DNA of 64,000 nucleotides from Bacteroidaceae bacterium. GTDB lineage: Bacteria; Bacteroidota; Bacteroidia; Bacteroidales; Bacteroidaceae. Shown piece after piece: positions 36,501 to 47,266 of the stretch (positions are counted from its first letter, which is position 1; every line of letters begins with the position of its first letter). The notes under the pieces were generated by a model, which was not told the DNA's origin, did not search any database, and worked only from the letters and a program-made list of their open reading frames with translations. Location of the stretch: positions 30,045 through 94,044 of the forward strand of contig JAKSJA010000002.1 of assembly GCA_024398495.1 (NCBI GenBank), written 5' to 3'. Position numbers and translations under genes: made by a program.

Positions 36501-39500
36501 TTGTAGGTTGAGTGTTCCTTGTGCTGCCCATCCGCCTTCATTGTTTGATTCAAGGAGACGCAACTCGTTCACCCATACTTCTACTGCCTTCGTGTCCATG
36601 GCATTATTGCGTACACCGATGATCATCGTCTTCACTTCGCCAAGAGTAGGATTTCCGATAATGGAAATCTTATTGTTCGGATTGTCCGTATCGTAGTCTG
36701 AATAAATGATGTTGTATGCTGCCTTACCTTGTGCCTTGTCTTTATTTCGTGATTTCTTCAAGGATGTAAACTTGGCCAAAGGGATATCAAGGAGGTTTTC
36801 TTGTGGCCATACCAATGCTCGGTCGGTGGAAGAATACTGGTCGTAACGTCCTTCTGGCGTAAGGGTGAGTGGTATCTCATATTCGTAATAGTTGCTCTTG
36901 TAGTCATTTCCCAGTCGGACGAAGACGCTCATCTCACCGTCCTTGAGTTCTGTAACATTCGGTTTCAAGGCGTTGGCGTGTACGAACATCTGCAGACGTT
37001 TATAGTTGCGAAGGTCGAGGGTAGTGTTCTTATATACACATTTTGCCTCGTTGTGAGACATGTTCTTGACGATGATGTTAAGGGCCTGTTCATTGTTCTC
37101 AGTAAGTTGAGGCTGTGATGGGTCAACGACACGGCTGATACCTGGAGGCAGTATATAGTTGACTGGTTCCTTATCGTTATTTTCCTCTATGCTGACAGCT
37201 GACGCCTCAATGGTACCAGTATTTGCTGACGACGACAGTTGCTGTTCGTAGTTACGCCATTCGGAACGAACGAGGTCAAAGGTTCCAAGACGGATGACGA
37301 TAGGTTTCTTGAAGTTGGTGAGGAAGACACGCATGAAACGTATTGATGAGAAATCATTGATTCTACCGACCTTTTCTTCATATTGTTCCACTGGGACACG
37401 GAACTGATACCATGTGACGGTCTCCGTTTTTCCATTTCGGAGTGTCACAGATGTGGTTCGCTTGTCAACGATGAAATTGTTTCCAACATTGTCAGTGCTG
37501 ATGTCGCGCGGACGTACGCTGACATGGTACTGATAGTATTTCTCGTATTCGTTAAGCGTATAGTCTTGATTGATGTCTTCCACATCAGGACCTGTCTTGT
37601 ATGAGGTGTCATAGTTTTCCGTACGGTTGTCACTGTCAGGAGAGTTACCCTGTGGCATGTTTATTCGTTTGTAACGGTCGAGGATAGAGGCTTCCTGAGC
37701 ATCGAGGTCGCTACCACGAAAATAATGGTAGTTGTCGTTTGCTGGGTCTTTGGAAATCTTTTCCCATACGTCAGGGTTTACTTTTCTCTGTATGTTACCA
37801 AGGTCTTGCTGATAACCGTCGAAGGACAACTCCTGTGAGTCATTAAGACCGTTGAGTCCGACATCTTGCAGGACACGTGAGCCACTGGTAGTGGCAAAAG
37901 CATAGGTCACTGACGACTGATGAGGAATATATCCCCACTGTGACTTGTCGAGGGTTGCCACAGTAGAACCGTCAACAGGCATCCCGCTCTCATAGAACTT
38001 CTTTCCGTCACGAAGGATGTCTTCTGACATCTCGCCAAGATTTATATACATATCCCCACCGAACTCGTCTGCATCGACGGAGTCTTTGGAATAGATGAAT
38101 GGGTCGAGCATCCAGAACTCGACATATTCAATGTTTGCTGTCTTGAAGTCGCTCGTCTCCAGTTTGCGCATCATGCCACCCCAACGTTGAAGAGGATTCT
38201 GCAGCGAGCCGTCAGGATTGATGTCAGAAGAGAAGTTGTAAGGTCCGCGCTCAGTCGGATAGTAAGCCATGTTAAAGATATTGAGCGTGGCAGTACTACC
38301 AGTATAGTTGCTGAGGTCGCGGTTAGGGAACAGTTCGTGGACATATACCTCGCGGACATAGTGGTTGGAGAGTTGGTCAAGGTCACTCTTGATGTGAGAC
38401 GGAGTGAGTGAAGAGCTGCGGCGTGTAAAGAGAGGATCGACATTATACCATGCCATGAGTGCACGTCCGTAGCCATTGCCGAGGGTTGTTTTGTCTTCGT
38501 AATATTGTTGATATTTGTTTCCTAAATCCAACTTCGGTGTGCTGCACAATGTCCATGATGACGGTGTAGAGATGTTGATGCAGTTCTTAGTGTTTTCAAA
38601 GTCATCAAGGTAGGAAGCATTGTCTTGTGTGCCAGAGGCTATTCCGGCTATGAGTTGTGCGAACTCAGCATTGAAGGATATGTGTGACGGTCGGGTTACA
38701 TGCAGGAAAGGGATATAATTCAACAAATTCGTGATTAGTTGGCTTTCTTTCTTCCAGTTTATGTTCAGTCCCCAGATAGTATTTTTAAGCGGCTCACTAC
38801 CCATAGCGACCTTTGTGGTCATGGACTGCTCCGACAGATGCTGTATGGAACCGCCAATGATGAAGTCTTTGGAGAAATCATATTCCCAATTCAGTCCCAC
38901 CATGGTCTTCCGTTGCTGTCCATAATCGGTATTGCTCTCCAATGACACATTGACATTTGTCCCCGCATCAATGATACTCTGATTGATAATCGTCACCTCT
39001 CCTGCCGAATAATCCACGGTGTAGTCGCTGTTTTCCCTCAATACCACACCTCCGGCGGTGACTATTACCGACCCCTGTGGCACATTATATGCTCCCAATG
39101 AGATGACATTGGCACGTGTACCCTTGAACTGTCCCATGAAGACGAACTTATCCTTTTCAGCAATCTGTTTCGCTATTGTCTTTATGGAGTCGTAAAGTTC
39201 GTGATAACAGTATTTTGCAGCAATGGCAGGGTCTATCCTATGCTGTTGAGATGTAAGCACTCCGTACAGGAAAGTACCGAATGGCTCAGCTGCTGGAAGG
39301 AACACACGTCCGTCAGCAACGGTATAGCCCGCTACATAGTCAAAATAGCCATTGGAATGCAGTTTGTTGTTATTGTCCAAACGGTCACAGTTGAGGAGTT
39401 TTATCAACTGCGTACTCTTGACTTGCGGTTCCGGGATATATGTGAGATAGACACCAGCTGTGTCACTCTGATATTTGATGTCAAGACGGAATTTCTCCTT

Positions 39501-41048
39501 TTCCACATTGGAAGCAAGATAATAGACGTTTTTCATCATGAAGTCCCATGTTCCTTTGGAGAATTTCACCGTTGAGGCATTGTCATATACAGGAGAGTTG
39601 TTGGTGTTCTTCAAACTCTTGACAAACAGACACTGGCTGACATCCGTGAGGTCTGTAGAGAACTCTCCCACCTGATATGTCTTACCATTATATGTGTATT
39701 CAAAAGCCACACCCAGCACTTGGTCTGTCTGCAAAGTACTATGCAACGAGACATACCCAAGGGCTTCGTTGATGGTATATTCTCCTGATGACAGCAGACG
39801 CGCACTTTCCACTTTTTCGTAGTCGATACCTGCCTCCAGTTGCGGTACTGTCCCCAGTACGGAACTTACCATGTCTATGGAACGGGCACCACTATAGGTT
39901 GTCGTCATCTGCTCGTATTCATTATTGGCAACATTGCAAGGCACAGGTTGCGGTGTAAGAATCTTCCAGAAAGGATTTCCCACAAGTTCCTGTTCACCGA
40001 GATCACTGAGTGCTACAAGATTACGGGAGTTAGCAGTGGTTCCTGTCTTGTTCGTCACCCAAATCTCCATACGGGTAATCTTGATACCAGATGCAATGTT
40101 TGGCAAAGATGCCATAGCCTTATCATACTTGTCACGGAAATAACGCGAAAGGAAGAAGTGACGGTTCTCCTCATAATCAGCAGCATCAATCTCAAAGGTT
40201 GTCAACTGTGTACCACCTTTGGAACTGACACTCTTGGAATTAGACTTTTTCTGCGACACTACCGTCTGCAGTTTCAGACGGCCGAACTGCATGTCGGCAC
40301 GAATACCGAACAGAGAACTGGCACCTTGGATGAGCGAGTTGTTGGAAGGAAAAGATATATTACCTCCTTCCAATAATTTTATTATCTCGTCTTCCTTGCC
40401 CTCATACTTGAGTTTTAGGTTCTGTGTATCAAAGTCAAATGTTGCATCGGTATTGTAGTTGAGGTTGAGGTCCATCTTGTCGCCAATCTTACCATTGACA
40501 CTGAGGTTTATCTTTTCGTCAAAGTTTACCCCGAAAGTGTTGCGGTTGCGGATAGGAAGACTCGGATTATCAATCTTCTTTATGTTTCCTCCCAGTTTCA
40601 GTTCTGCAGTACCCTGTGTCTTTATCCTCACACCTCCGGGTCCGAAAATCTTTTCCGCCGGTCCAAGGTCGAAATGCATGTCCGTAAAATCGAACTTCTC
40701 TTTGCCACCAGTAGCAACTTCTTCTTCGTTTTTCTTTTTCCAGAAGTCGCTCATGCTCTTTTTCAGACTCCACATCTGATATTCTTCAGGAGTCATGAAA
40801 AACGGCACATTGAGATAAGAGGAGCCAATCTTGCTGCCTACCACATAATAGCCGAGGGAATCATTATAAGCTGTTTCTTCAGTAATGTTTTCAGGTGTTT
40901 TCAGGTCAGAAGTTTTTTTATCCAAGTCTTTCATCTCTACTGGCACCGTCTTCTGAACTGTCCAACGTGGAGACGGCGTGGTTGGAGTCTGAGCAAATGC
41001 CCAGACCGTAGAAAAGACAAAAAGTATGGATAAAAACCTTCTTCTCAC
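33585..41048 (-). CDS. sprA: SprA/Sov: giant β-barrel translocon of the type IX secretion system
   Basis: 2487 aa, the expected size for SprA. Signal peptide MRRRFLSILFVFSTVWAFAQ. Early motifs such as LGYYVVGSKIGSSYLNVPFFMTPEEYQMWSL, FGVNFDEKINLSVNGKIGDKMDLNLNYNTDATFDFD and EGGNISFPSNNSLIQGASSLFGI are diagnostic for the family. The rest is a very long series of amphipathic β-strands ending in GISVKFSLTR. SprA forms the outer-membrane channel through which folded proteins with T9SS signals leave the periplasm. It starts 5 bp after the ruvA stop on the same strand. Reading is intact throughout. Confidence 0.95.
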   Translation of the reverse strand: MRRRFLSILFVFSTVWAFAQTPTTPSPRWTVQKTVPVEMKDLDKKTSDLKTPENITEETAYNDSLGYYVVGSKIGSSYLNVPFFMTPEEYQMWSLKKSMSDFWKKKNEEEVATGGKEKFDFTDMHFDLGPAEKIFGPGGVRIKTQGTAELKLGGNIKKIDNPSLPIRNRNTFGVNFDEKINLSVNGKIGDKMDLNLNYNTDATFDFDTQNLKLKYEGKEDEIIKLLEGGNISFPSNNSLIQGASSLFGIRADMQFGRLKLQTVVSQKKSNSKSVSSKGGTQLTTFEIDAADYEENRHFFLSRYFRDKYDKAMASLPNIASGIKITRMEIWVTNKTGTTANSRNLVALSDLGEQELVGNPFWKILTPQPVPCNVANNEYEQMTTTYSGARSIDMVSSVLGTVPQLEAGIDYEKVESARLLSSGEYTINEALGYVSLHSTLQTDQVLGVAFEYTYNGKTYQVGEFSTDLTDVSQCLFVKSLKNTNNSPVYDNASTVKFSKGTWDFMMKNVYYLASNVEKEKFRLDIKYQSDTAGVYLTYIPEPQVKSTQLIKLLNCDRLDNNNKLHSNGYFDYVAGYTVADGRVFLPAAEPFGTFLYGVLTSQQHRIDPAIAAKYCYHELYDSIKTIAKQIAEKDKFVFMGQFKGTRANVISLGAYNVPQGSVIVTAGGVVLRENSDYTVDYSAGEVTIINQSIIDAGTNVNVSLESNTDYGQQRKTMVGLNWEYDFSKDFIIGGSIQHLSEQSMTTKVAMGSEPLKNTIWGLNINWKKESQLITNLLNYIPFLHVTRPSHISFNAEFAQLIAGIASGTQDNASYLDDFENTKNCINISTPSSWTLCSTPKLDLGNKYQQYYEDKTTLGNGYGRALMAWYNVDPLFTRRSSSLTPSHIKSDLDQLSNHYVREVYVHELFPNRDLSNYTGSTATLNIFNMAYYPTERGPYNFSSDINPDGSLQNPLQRWGGMMRKLETSDFKTANIEYVEFWMLDPFIYSKDSVDADEFGGDMYINLGEMSEDILRDGKKFYESGMPVDGSTVATLDKSQWGYIPHQSSVTYAFATTSGSRVLQDVGLNGLNDSQELSFDGYQQDLGNIQRKVNPDVWEKISKDPANDNYHYFRGSDLDAQEASILDRYKRINMPQGNSPDSDNRTENYDTSYKTGPDVEDINQDYTLNEYEKYYQYHVSVRPRDISTDNVGNNFIVDKRTTSVTLRNGKTETVTWYQFRVPVEQYEEKVGRINDFSSIRFMRVFLTNFKKPIVIRLGTFDLVRSEWRNYEQQLSSSANTGTIEASAVSIEENNDKEPVNYILPPGISRVVDPSQPQLTENNEQALNIIVKNMSHNEAKCVYKNTTLDLRNYKRLQMFVHANALKPNVTELKDGEMSVFVRLGNDYKSNYYEYEIPLTLTPEGRYDQYSSTDRALVWPQENLLDIPLAKFTSLKKSRNKDKAQGKAAYNIIYSDYDTDNPNNKISIIGNPTLGEVKTMIIGVRNNAMDTKAVEVWVNELRLLESNNEGGWAAQGTLNLQLSDFGSLNLAGRVETQGFGGLEQGQMDRSTDNYSRYDLTASFELGKFFPEKAKVTIPFYYSVTQEKTKPKYNPLDTDMELDDALEAMDSHEKDSVESIAVTNVTNRNISISNAKVGITTKRHPMPYDPGNFAFSYSHSHKYTTGKTTIYEREDNWRGAVNYSYTPVYKPFEPGKSIKGKSKWLRIVKEFGFNYIPQNISFNTEMKRDYYELQERDMENINDRLPVTFSEQFLWNRDFAMRWDITKNLHMNFQSATDAQIEEPYTPVNKDLYPDRYDAWKDSVWQSIGKWGTPLKYQQSFTASYQLPLDKLPIFEWLTADASYNASYNWSRGTELEDGTSLGNTINSTRTLNINGKLNFEKLYNLIPFLEKTNKRFAQAIRRPNNRSNARASQQALKKQTNTKKPAVFAKEIHLTDSTVEVSHGKKTKRIIVTAKTKDGNSYPVKYKVLDENKIRILNHDSINIKVSVAAKEPLENQTWYRVSQSVARVLMMARNASISYRNNYAMALPGFMPNIGNFFGQRSGNVLSPGLDFAFGFIDDSYIDKARDNGWLLCTDSIATPSTTSSSEDLQVRVTLEPFRDFKIDLNASRTMTRNKSIQYMYEGNPTTHSGMFSMTTISIGSAFEGMGSASDGYYSKTFEKFCQSLDRYQSLVEHQYLNAKYPKGTILEGKTFDPKNGTINKYSADVMVPAFLSAYCGGGSDLDFFPSIWRMLPNWTIRYSGLQKLKWFNERFKSVNVNHAYKSIYSVGSYSSFSSWLEYMGDLGFVTNASTSLPVPSSMYNISTVSINEAFSPLIGIDVTLQNNMTFKAEYKTTRVLNLSMTSVQINEATSKDWVFGMGYKINDIDLFGYKKSARKIAAKNKKGKNANNANGESTRTSTSNKGMNHDLNLRFDISLRNQATLVRDIANMESNASSGNKATKITFSADYTLSKLLTMSAYYDMQQNTPLLSSSSYPTTTHDFGISVKFSLTR

Positions 41049-41053
41049 AATCT

Positions 41054-41653
41054 TTATTTAATCATCACCAAAGCCCTCTTGATGATTTCCTCAACGGATG
41101 CATCAGGGGTATTCTTGAGAATCTGCTGTACAGCTCTGTTGGAGGCATTGGCAGTAAATCCAAGCATAGTAAGAGCAGATATTGCCTCACCGGCATTGGC
41201 ATTAGCAACAGGGACTCCCACACCTACAGAAGCCTGCAATCCAACAAACTTATCCTGCAACTCTACAATGATGCGTGCAGCACTGCGAGGACCGATTCCT
41301 TTTATACGTTTCAACATCTTGTCATCACCGGCTGCAATGAGTGAAGACAATTCGTCCACCGTCATCTCTGACAGAATCATACGGGCAGTATTGGCACCAA
41401 TACCATTTACCGTAAGGAGAAGAAGGAAGACTTCACGTTCCTTCTTGGTGCTGAAACCAAACAACTCGTGGGCATCCTCACGGATAGATTCATAGATGTA
41501 CAGTTTCACTGCCTTCTGAGAGTCACCATCCACAACTTGCAAAGCTGTATATGTATTTACAGTTATGTTCATCCTGTAACCCATACCGTTTATATCGACA
41601 ACAGCAAATGCCGGACTCAACTCTACCAGTTCTCCTTTTATATACTCTATCAT
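41054..41653 (-). CDS. ruvA: Holliday junction branch migration complex subunit RuvA
   Basis: 199 aa, normal length. N-terminal OB-fold (MIEYIKGELVELSPAFAVVDINGMGYRMNI), two helix-hairpin-helix motifs (LLLTVNGIGANTARMILS and MLKRIKGIGPRSAARIIVELQDKF), an acidic/Gly linker, and a C-terminal domain III (AISALTMLGFTANASNRAVQQIL) that contacts RuvB. Binds four-way junctions. It is immediately upstream of sprA, with 5 bp between, so it likely shares its mRNA. Confidence 0.97.
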   Translation of the reverse strand: MIEYIKGELVELSPAFAVVDINGMGYRMNITVNTYTALQVVDGDSQKAVKLYIYESIREDAHELFGFSTKKEREVFLLLLTVNGIGANTARMILSEMTVDELSSLIAAGDDKMLKRIKGIGPRSAARIIVELQDKFVGLQASVGVGVPVANANAGEAISALTMLGFTANASNRAVQQILKNTPDASVEEIIKRALVMIK

Positions 41654-41743
41654 AACGTTATTGGTTTTGTTCTTATATTATTTTTATAGTTATATATAGA
41701 AACGCAAAACATATACTTTTATTGCAGACTCGTTTTTTTTATA

Positions 41744-41751
41744 TACCTTTG
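41744..41751 (+). promoter_or_regulatory. -7 box (TACCTTTG) of ychF-lgt
   Basis: TACCTTTG lies 22 nt before the ychF ATG at 41774. An ATTG about 20 bp upstream may serve as the -33 element. Confidence 0.6.
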
Positions 41752-41773
41752 CATTGAGAAAAAACGTGAAGAT

Positions 41774-42874
41774 ATGGCTTTGAAATGCGGTATTGTAGGA
41801 CTGCCTAATGTAGGTAAATCGACTTTGTTCAATTGCCTGAGTAGTGCAAAGGCACAATCAGCAAACTTTCCTTTCTGTACTATAGAACCAAACGTGGGCG
41901 TTATCACTGTTCCCGACGAAAGACTTGGGAAACTGGCAGAACTGGTACATCCGGGACGCATAGTACCTGCCACATGCGAGATTGTTGACATTGCAGGACT
42001 GGTCAAAGGTGCAAGCAAAGGAGAGGGTTTGGGAAACAAGTTTCTTGGTAATATCCGCGAAACGGATGCCATCATCCATGTCCTGCGTTGTTTCGATGAC
42101 GACAACATAACCCATGTTGACGGTAGCGTAAACCCTCTGCGCGACAAAGAAATTATAGATACCGAACTGCAGCTCAAAGACCTTGAAACTATTGAAAGCC
42201 GCTTTGCAAAAGAGCAGAAAGCTGCGGCAGCAGGAAATAAAGACGCTAAAATTGCCGTTGAAGTGCTGGGAAGATACAAAGAGGCTTTGGATAAGGGACA
42301 GAATGCAAGAGTTGTGGAGTTCGACACTAAAGATCAGCAGAAGGTGGCGCACGACCTGTTTCTCCTTACAGCAAAACCTGTCCTGTATGTATGCAATGTT
42401 GATGAAAGTGCTGCAAAAGACGGCAATGAATACTCCCGACAGATAGAAGATATTGCTGCAAAAGAAAAAGCAGAGGTGATGATTATTGCTGCAAAAACTG
42501 AAGAAGACATTGCAGAGTTGGAGACATACGAAGACAAACAGATGTTTCTTGAAGAATTAGGACTGAAGGAAAGCGGAGTGAACAGACTGATAAAGAAAGC
42601 CTATCATCTACTCAACCTCAAAACATTCATTACTGCCGGTGAAATGGAAGTAAAAGCATGGACATACCATAAAGGATGGAAGGCTCCACAATGTGCCGGA
42701 GTGATACACACCGACTTTGAAAAAGGTTTCATTCGTGCCGAAGTAATAAAGTATGACGACTATATCCATTATGGCAGCGAAGCAGCTGTAAAAGATGCCG
42801 GTAAAATGGGCATAGAAGGAAAAGACTACGTCGTTCAGGACGGCGACATAATGCATTTTAGATTCAATGTATAA
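41774..42874 (+). CDS. ychF: Redox-regulated ATPase YchF (OBG family)
   Basis: 366 aa. MALKCGIVGLPNVGKSTLFNCLSSAKAQSANFPFCTIEPNVG is the classic YchF/OLA1 start with the P-loop. DIAGLVKGASKGEGLGNKFL is G3 with the family signature; YVCNVDE replaces the usual NKxD, which explains ATP preference. The C terminus carries a TGS domain ending in [13 protein letters not shown]. It interacts with ribosomes and the stress response. The last 8 bases overlap the lgt start. Confidence 0.96.
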   Translation: MALKCGIVGLPNVGKSTLFNCLSSAKAQSANFPFCTIEPNVGVITVPDERLGKLAELVHPGRIVPATCEIVDIAGLVKGASKGEGLGNKFLGNIRETDAIIHVLRCFDDDNITHVDGSVNPLRDKEIIDTELQLKDLETIESRFAKEQKAAAAGNKDAKIAVEVLGRYKEALDKGQNARVVEFDTKDQQKVAHDLFLLTAKPVLYVCNVDESAAKDGNEYSRQIEDIAAKEKAEVMIIAAKTEEDIAELETYEDKQMFLEELGLKESGVNRLIKKAYHLLNLKTFITAGEMEVKAWTYHKGWKAPQCAGVIHTDFEKGFIRAEVIKYDDYIHYGSEAAVKDAGKMGIEGKDYVVQDGDIMHFRFNV

Positions 42875-43715
42875 CGTTTTATCATTTATCTACTGGAACC
42901 CGAGCGTGGAAATCTTCCGCATCGGAAATTTTGCCTTGAGATGGTATGCCACTTGCTGGCTTATAGGACTCATTGCCGCATATTTCATAGTAAAAAAACT
43001 TTATCGTGACTATAAGACGTCCGACAAATTGTTTGACCCTCTGTTCATATATATGTTCTTGGGAGTTCTCATCGGTGCACGTCTGGGACATTGTCTGTTC
43101 TATGAACCCACCTACTTCCTCGCAACAGGCAAGCACTTCATTGAGATGTTTCTGCCTATAAGGTTTCATTATGACGGAGGATGGACGTTCACTGGCTATG
43201 AGGGACTTGCCTCTCATGGCGGTGTTATAGGAGCAATGATTTCATTATTGCTGTATTGTAAACGTACAAAACTCACCTATCTGTATGTCCTTGACAATGT
43301 GGCTATCGCAGCACCGTTTACTGCGATGATGATTCGTTTGGGAAACCTCATGAACAGCGAGATTATAGGAAAGGTCACGGATGTACCTTGGGCATTTATA
43401 TTTGAAAGGGTAGATATGCAGCCACGCCATCCGGGACAGTTGTACGAAGCCATTTTCTATTGCATCGTGACAATAATAGGTTTCATTCTTTACGCAAAGA
43501 CGAAAGCACGGAAATCTCTTGGAACAGGCTTCTTCTTCGGATACTGTGTGGGGACCATATTCACATTCCGTTTCTTCATAGAATTTACAAAGGAAATACA
43601 GGAAGATTTTGAACAAGGCATGTCACTCGATATGGGGCAGATACTGAGTATTCCGCTCGCTTTCATCGGTATTTATTTCATAGTACGTGGAATAAAGAAG
43701 ATGCAGTCCTGCTAA
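42867..43715 (+). CDS. lgt: Prolipoprotein diacylglyceryl transferase
   Basis: 282 aa with about seven hydrophobic segments. Family signature near residues 110-130: [26 protein letters not shown], then [20 protein letters not shown] (the Arg-Asn-Asn-Glu block) and [15 protein letters not shown]. It attaches diacylglycerol to the lipobox Cys, the first step in maturing the many lipoproteins of this cell. The start overlaps ychF by 8 bp, and the stop overlaps the convergent mutS stop by 4 bp. Confidence 0.96.
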   Translation: MYNVLSFIYWNPSVEIFRIGNFALRWYATCWLIGLIAAYFIVKKLYRDYKTSDKLFDPLFIYMFLGVLIGARLGHCLFYEPTYFLATGKHFIEMFLPIRFHYDGGWTFTGYEGLASHGGVIGAMISLLLYCKRTKLTYLYVLDNVAIAAPFTAMMIRLGNLMNSEIIGKVTDVPWAFIFERVDMQPRHPGQLYEAIFYCIVTIIGFILYAKTKARKSLGTGFFFGYCVGTIFTFRFFIEFTKEIQEDFEQGMSLDMGQILSIPLAFIGIYFIVRGIKKMQSC

Positions 43716-46363
43716 CCTTTTCCCGTAACAATCTTCTTTATCTGATAGAGTTTGTTTAGAGCCTCAACAGGAGTGAGGTTGTCAACATCCAGTTCTATTA
43801 TCTCATCTCTTACCTGCGACAGGACAGGGTCGTCAAGTTGGAAGAACGACAACTGTGTTCCCGGTAGCGCACTACCTATGCCATCTTTCATCGGCATCGT
43901 TTCAACATCTATACCCGACTTTTTCTTCAACGAAGTCTTTGCAGCATTTCCCTCCAACTGTGAGAGAACAGTGTTGGCACGGTTCACGATGCTCTGCGGC
44001 ATACCTGCCAGTTGGGCTACGTGGATACCGAAAGAGTGTTCCGAACCACCGCGTTCAAGTTTTCTGACAAAGATAATCTTTCCATCTATCTCCTTCACGC
44101 TCACATTGTAGTTCTTTATCCTGCTGAAACTCTTCTCCATCTCGTTCAGTTCATGATAATGGGTAGCAAAAAGTGTACGAGCCTGCGACTTCGGGTTCTC
44201 ATGAATATACTCCACTATCGCCCATGCTATGGAAATGCCATCATAAGTACTCGTGCCACGACCGAGTTCATCAAACAGGACAAGACTGCGTTCCGACATG
44301 TTGTTAAGGATATTAGCCGCCTCACTCATCTCTACCATGAATGTCGATTCTCCCAAAGAGATGTTGTCAGAAGCACCAACACGTGTGAACACCTTATCCA
44401 CAAGTCCAATCCTTGCACTGTCTGCCGGCACAAAACATCCTATCTGTGCCATGATGGTAATGAGAGCTGTCTGACGCAACAATGCCGACTTACCAGCCAT
44501 GTTTGGACCGGTTATTATCATTATCTGTTGCTTGTCCTTGTCAAGATACACGTCATTAGGCACGTAATGTTCATCTATGGGCAGTTGTGTTTCGATGACG
44601 GGATGACGCCCTTGTTTTATGTCCAAGACAAAGGTTTCATCGATGACAGGACGGATGTAGTGATTCACTTCTGACACTTTCGCAAAGGAATACAGACTGT
44701 CTATCTGTCCCACAAGACTGGCATCACACTGAATGGCAGGGATATAGTTGTTCATCTCCATTACCAATTCATTGAATAACTTCGTTTCCAACGATATTAT
44801 CTTCTCCTCCGCACCGAGAATACGGTCTTCATATTCTTTCAGTTCCGGAGTGATGTAGCGCTCTGCCTGAGCCAGAGTCTGCTTCCTTATCCATTCGGCA
44901 GGAACATTCTCCTTGAATGTATTGCGTACCTCAAGATAGTAACCAAAGACATTATTATAACCAATCTTAAGGCTGTTTATCCCAGTCTTTTCAATTTCTC
45001 TCTGCTGTAATTCCAGAAGATACTGCTTGCCACCTTTCGATATCCTACGCAACTCATCCAATTCTTCGTTGTAGCCGTCAGCGATGACATCACCCTTGTT
45101 CAGCAACTGAGGAGTATTTGGATTGATGGCTTTACCTATTCTCTCACACAAAGGCTCACATACATTCAATTTCTCACCCATGGAGACAAGATGTCCGTCT
45201 TCTGCCTCTGCACACGCTGTTTTCACAGGCAACAAGGCCATAAGTGCTGTCTTCAGTTGCAACACTTCACGTGGCGACACCCTGCCAACGGCAGTCTTTG
45301 ATATTATGCGTTCCATATCTCCGATGAGATGGAAGTTTTCCTCTATTATCTCGCGAAATTCAGGATGACGGAAGAAATAATCCACTATCTGCAGTCGCAT
45401 CTCTATCGGCTCCACCTCCTTGAGAGGGAACATAAGCCATCGCCGCAGCAGTCGTCCGCCCATCGGCGTGATGGTCTTGTCAATGACATCAAGCAGAGAC
45501 ACACCATCCTCATTCATCGCATTGAGAAGTTCAAGGTTGCGTACTGTAAACCTATCCAGACGCACATATCTGTCCTCCTCAATTCTCGACAGAGTAGTGA
45601 TGTGTGATATCTGCGTATGTTGCGTGATGGTCAGATATTGCAGTATGGCACCACTTGCCACGATACCGGCCTGCAGATGATCTACCCCAAAGCCCTTGAG
45701 GTTTCTCACTCCGAAATGTTTCAGCAACTTATCCTCTGCTGTCTGCTTCGTGAATACCCAGTCGTCAAGTTCAAAGACACAGTATTTGTTACCGAAGACA
45801 CGTTCAAAGTCGTTACGTTTATTCTTATCGTACAACACCTCTTTAGGTGCGAAGTTAGCAAGAAGTTTCTCGATGTATTCGGGTAAACCCTCAGTTGTAA
45901 GGAACTCACCTGTAGAGATGTCGAGAAACGCCACACCACAAATCTTCTTGTCAAAATGTACGGCAGCAAGGAAATTGTTTTCCTTATAATTGAGTACATT
46001 GTCACTTATCGTGACACCCGGAGTGACAAGTTCGGTGATACCCCGTTTCACCAGTTTCTTCGTCAGTTTCGGGTCTTCCAGTTGGTCGCAGATGGCGACA
46101 CGCTTTCCTGCACGGATAAGTTTTGGCAGATAGGTGTCGAGGGCATGATGAGGGAAGCCAGCCATTGCCGTTCCCGAAGCAGCCGTTCCGGCAACACTGC
46201 TCCTACGCGTAAGAGTGATGCCCAATATCTTGGACGCCATCTCCGCATCGTCACAGTACGTCTCATAGAAATCGCCACAACGGAACAGAAGCAGAGCATC
46301 AGGATGTTTCTCCTTCAGTTCAAAGAACTGCCGCATCATTGGTGTCAACCCCGACTTGTCCAT
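43712..46363 (-). CDS. mutS: DNA mismatch repair protein MutS
   Basis: 883 aa, normal length for MutS1. The N-terminal mismatch-reading motif is [24 protein letters not shown] (the usual F-x-E is DFYET). The ATPase has [21 protein letters not shown] (Walker A), then [14 protein letters not shown] and [21 protein letters not shown] (Walker B with signature) and LFATHYHEL. Starts 6 bp after the deoC stop. MutL is not in the window. Confidence 0.97.
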   Translation of the reverse strand: MDKSGLTPMMRQFFELKEKHPDALLLFRCGDFYETYCDDAEMASKILGITLTRRSSVAGTAASGTAMAGFPHHALDTYLPKLIRAGKRVAICDQLEDPKLTKKLVKRGITELVTPGVTISDNVLNYKENNFLAAVHFDKKICGVAFLDISTGEFLTTEGLPEYIEKLLANFAPKEVLYDKNKRNDFERVFGNKYCVFELDDWVFTKQTAEDKLLKHFGVRNLKGFGVDHLQAGIVASGAILQYLTITQHTQISHITTLSRIEEDRYVRLDRFTVRNLELLNAMNEDGVSLLDVIDKTITPMGGRLLRRWLMFPLKEVEPIEMRLQIVDYFFRHPEFREIIEENFHLIGDMERIISKTAVGRVSPREVLQLKTALMALLPVKTACAEAEDGHLVSMGEKLNVCEPLCERIGKAINPNTPQLLNKGDVIADGYNEELDELRRISKGGKQYLLELQQREIEKTGINSLKIGYNNVFGYYLEVRNTFKENVPAEWIRKQTLAQAERYITPELKEYEDRILGAEEKIISLETKLFNELVMEMNNYIPAIQCDASLVGQIDSLYSFAKVSEVNHYIRPVIDETFVLDIKQGRHPVIETQLPIDEHYVPNDVYLDKDKQQIMIITGPNMAGKSALLRQTALITIMAQIGCFVPADSARIGLVDKVFTRVGASDNISLGESTFMVEMSEAANILNNMSERSLVLFDELGRGTSTYDGISIAWAIVEYIHENPKSQARTLFATHYHELNEMEKSFSRIKNYNVSVKEIDGKIIFVRKLERGGSEHSFGIHVAQLAGMPQSIVNRANTVLSQLEGNAAKTSLKKKSGIDVETMPMKDGIGSALPGTQLSFFQLDDPVLSQVRDEIIELDVDNLTPVEALNKLYQIKKIVTGKG

Positions 46364-46369
46364 ATCCCG

Positions 46370-47254
46370 TTAAAAGAACTTTATCTCCTCACCTTCTATT
46401 TCGCTCAACAACAGGTTGGCAAGACGTGACGTCCCCAGACGGAACAGGTCGTTGGTAAGCCATTCCTTGCCCAAGACCTCCTCCACGATGGTGTAGTAGG
46501 TAATAGCATCCGTAACAGTATTGATGCCACCAGCAGGCTTGAAACCGATTATCTTACCAGTCGCCTTATGATATTCCTTTATCGCCTGACACATTATATA
46601 TGCAGCCTCCGGCGTAGCGGAAATCTTTTCCTTACCGGTAGAAGTCTTTATATAGTCTGCCCCGGCATACATGGCGAGGACAGACGCCTTCTTTATGTTT
46701 TCAAACGACACAAGGTCGCCAGTCTCCAGAATAACCTTCATGGCACAGTCGCCACACGTCTGCTTCAGTTCGCTGATGTCGTCATAGACACCCTCATAGT
46801 CGCCGCAGAGGAATTTTCCGACAGGCATCACGATGTCAATCTCGTTGGCACCGTCCTTGATGGCAAGAGCCGTTTCAGCCACCTTCACCTCCAGCAAAGC
46901 CTGTGACGAAGGGAAACTGCCGGATACGCACGCTATATTCACACCGGCAACATCAAGAGTCTCCTTCACAACAGAAGCAAAACAAGGATACACACATATC
47001 GTAGCCACGTGTGGAAGGTCAGGATACGTACCGTCAAAGTCATTCACCTTCTGTGTGAACGCCATCACGCTGTCTTCAGAGTCAGTAGTCTTGAGAGTCG
47101 TGAGTTCAATGCTCCCCATGAGAAACTTCTTCACGTCAAGAGTATTGTTCTTCGGCACCTTCTCATCGAGAATCTTCTGTACCCTTGTCTTCACCTCATC
47201 CTCGCTCATCTTCAGTTCATACTGTCTGAACAACTCATCAAATTTATTTTCCAT
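46370..47254 (-). CDS. deoC: Deoxyribose-phosphate aldolase
   Basis: 294 aa. The Schiff-base lysine motif is ADYIKTSTGKEKISATPEAA, and other family motifs are ATICVYPCFASVVKETL, NEIDIVMPVGKFLCGDYEGVYDDI, MKVILETGDL and IIGFKPAGGINTVTDA. It cleaves 2-deoxyribose-5-phosphate to glyceraldehyde-3-phosphate and acetaldehyde. The N-terminal extension of about 40 residues (MENKFDELFRQYELKMSED) is usual in Bacteroidota. Lies between dtd and mutS. Confidence 0.95.
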   Translation of the reverse strand: MENKFDELFRQYELKMSEDEVKTRVQKILDEKVPKNNTLDVKKFLMGSIELTTLKTTDSEDSVMAFTQKVNDFDGTYPDLPHVATICVYPCFASVVKETLDVAGVNIACVSGSFPSSQALLEVKVAETALAIKDGANEIDIVMPVGKFLCGDYEGVYDDISELKQTCGDCAMKVILETGDLVSFENIKKASVLAMYAGADYIKTSTGKEKISATPEAAYIMCQAIKEYHKATGKIIGFKPAGGINTVTDAITYYTIVEEVLGKEWLTNDLFRLGTSRLANLLLSEIEGEEIKFF

Positions 47255-47266
47255 AATTTTATATTT

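Noticed and set aside
33748-41033. Several open frames antisense to sprA
   Set aside because: They are shadows of the long, intact sprA frame and have no family motifs.
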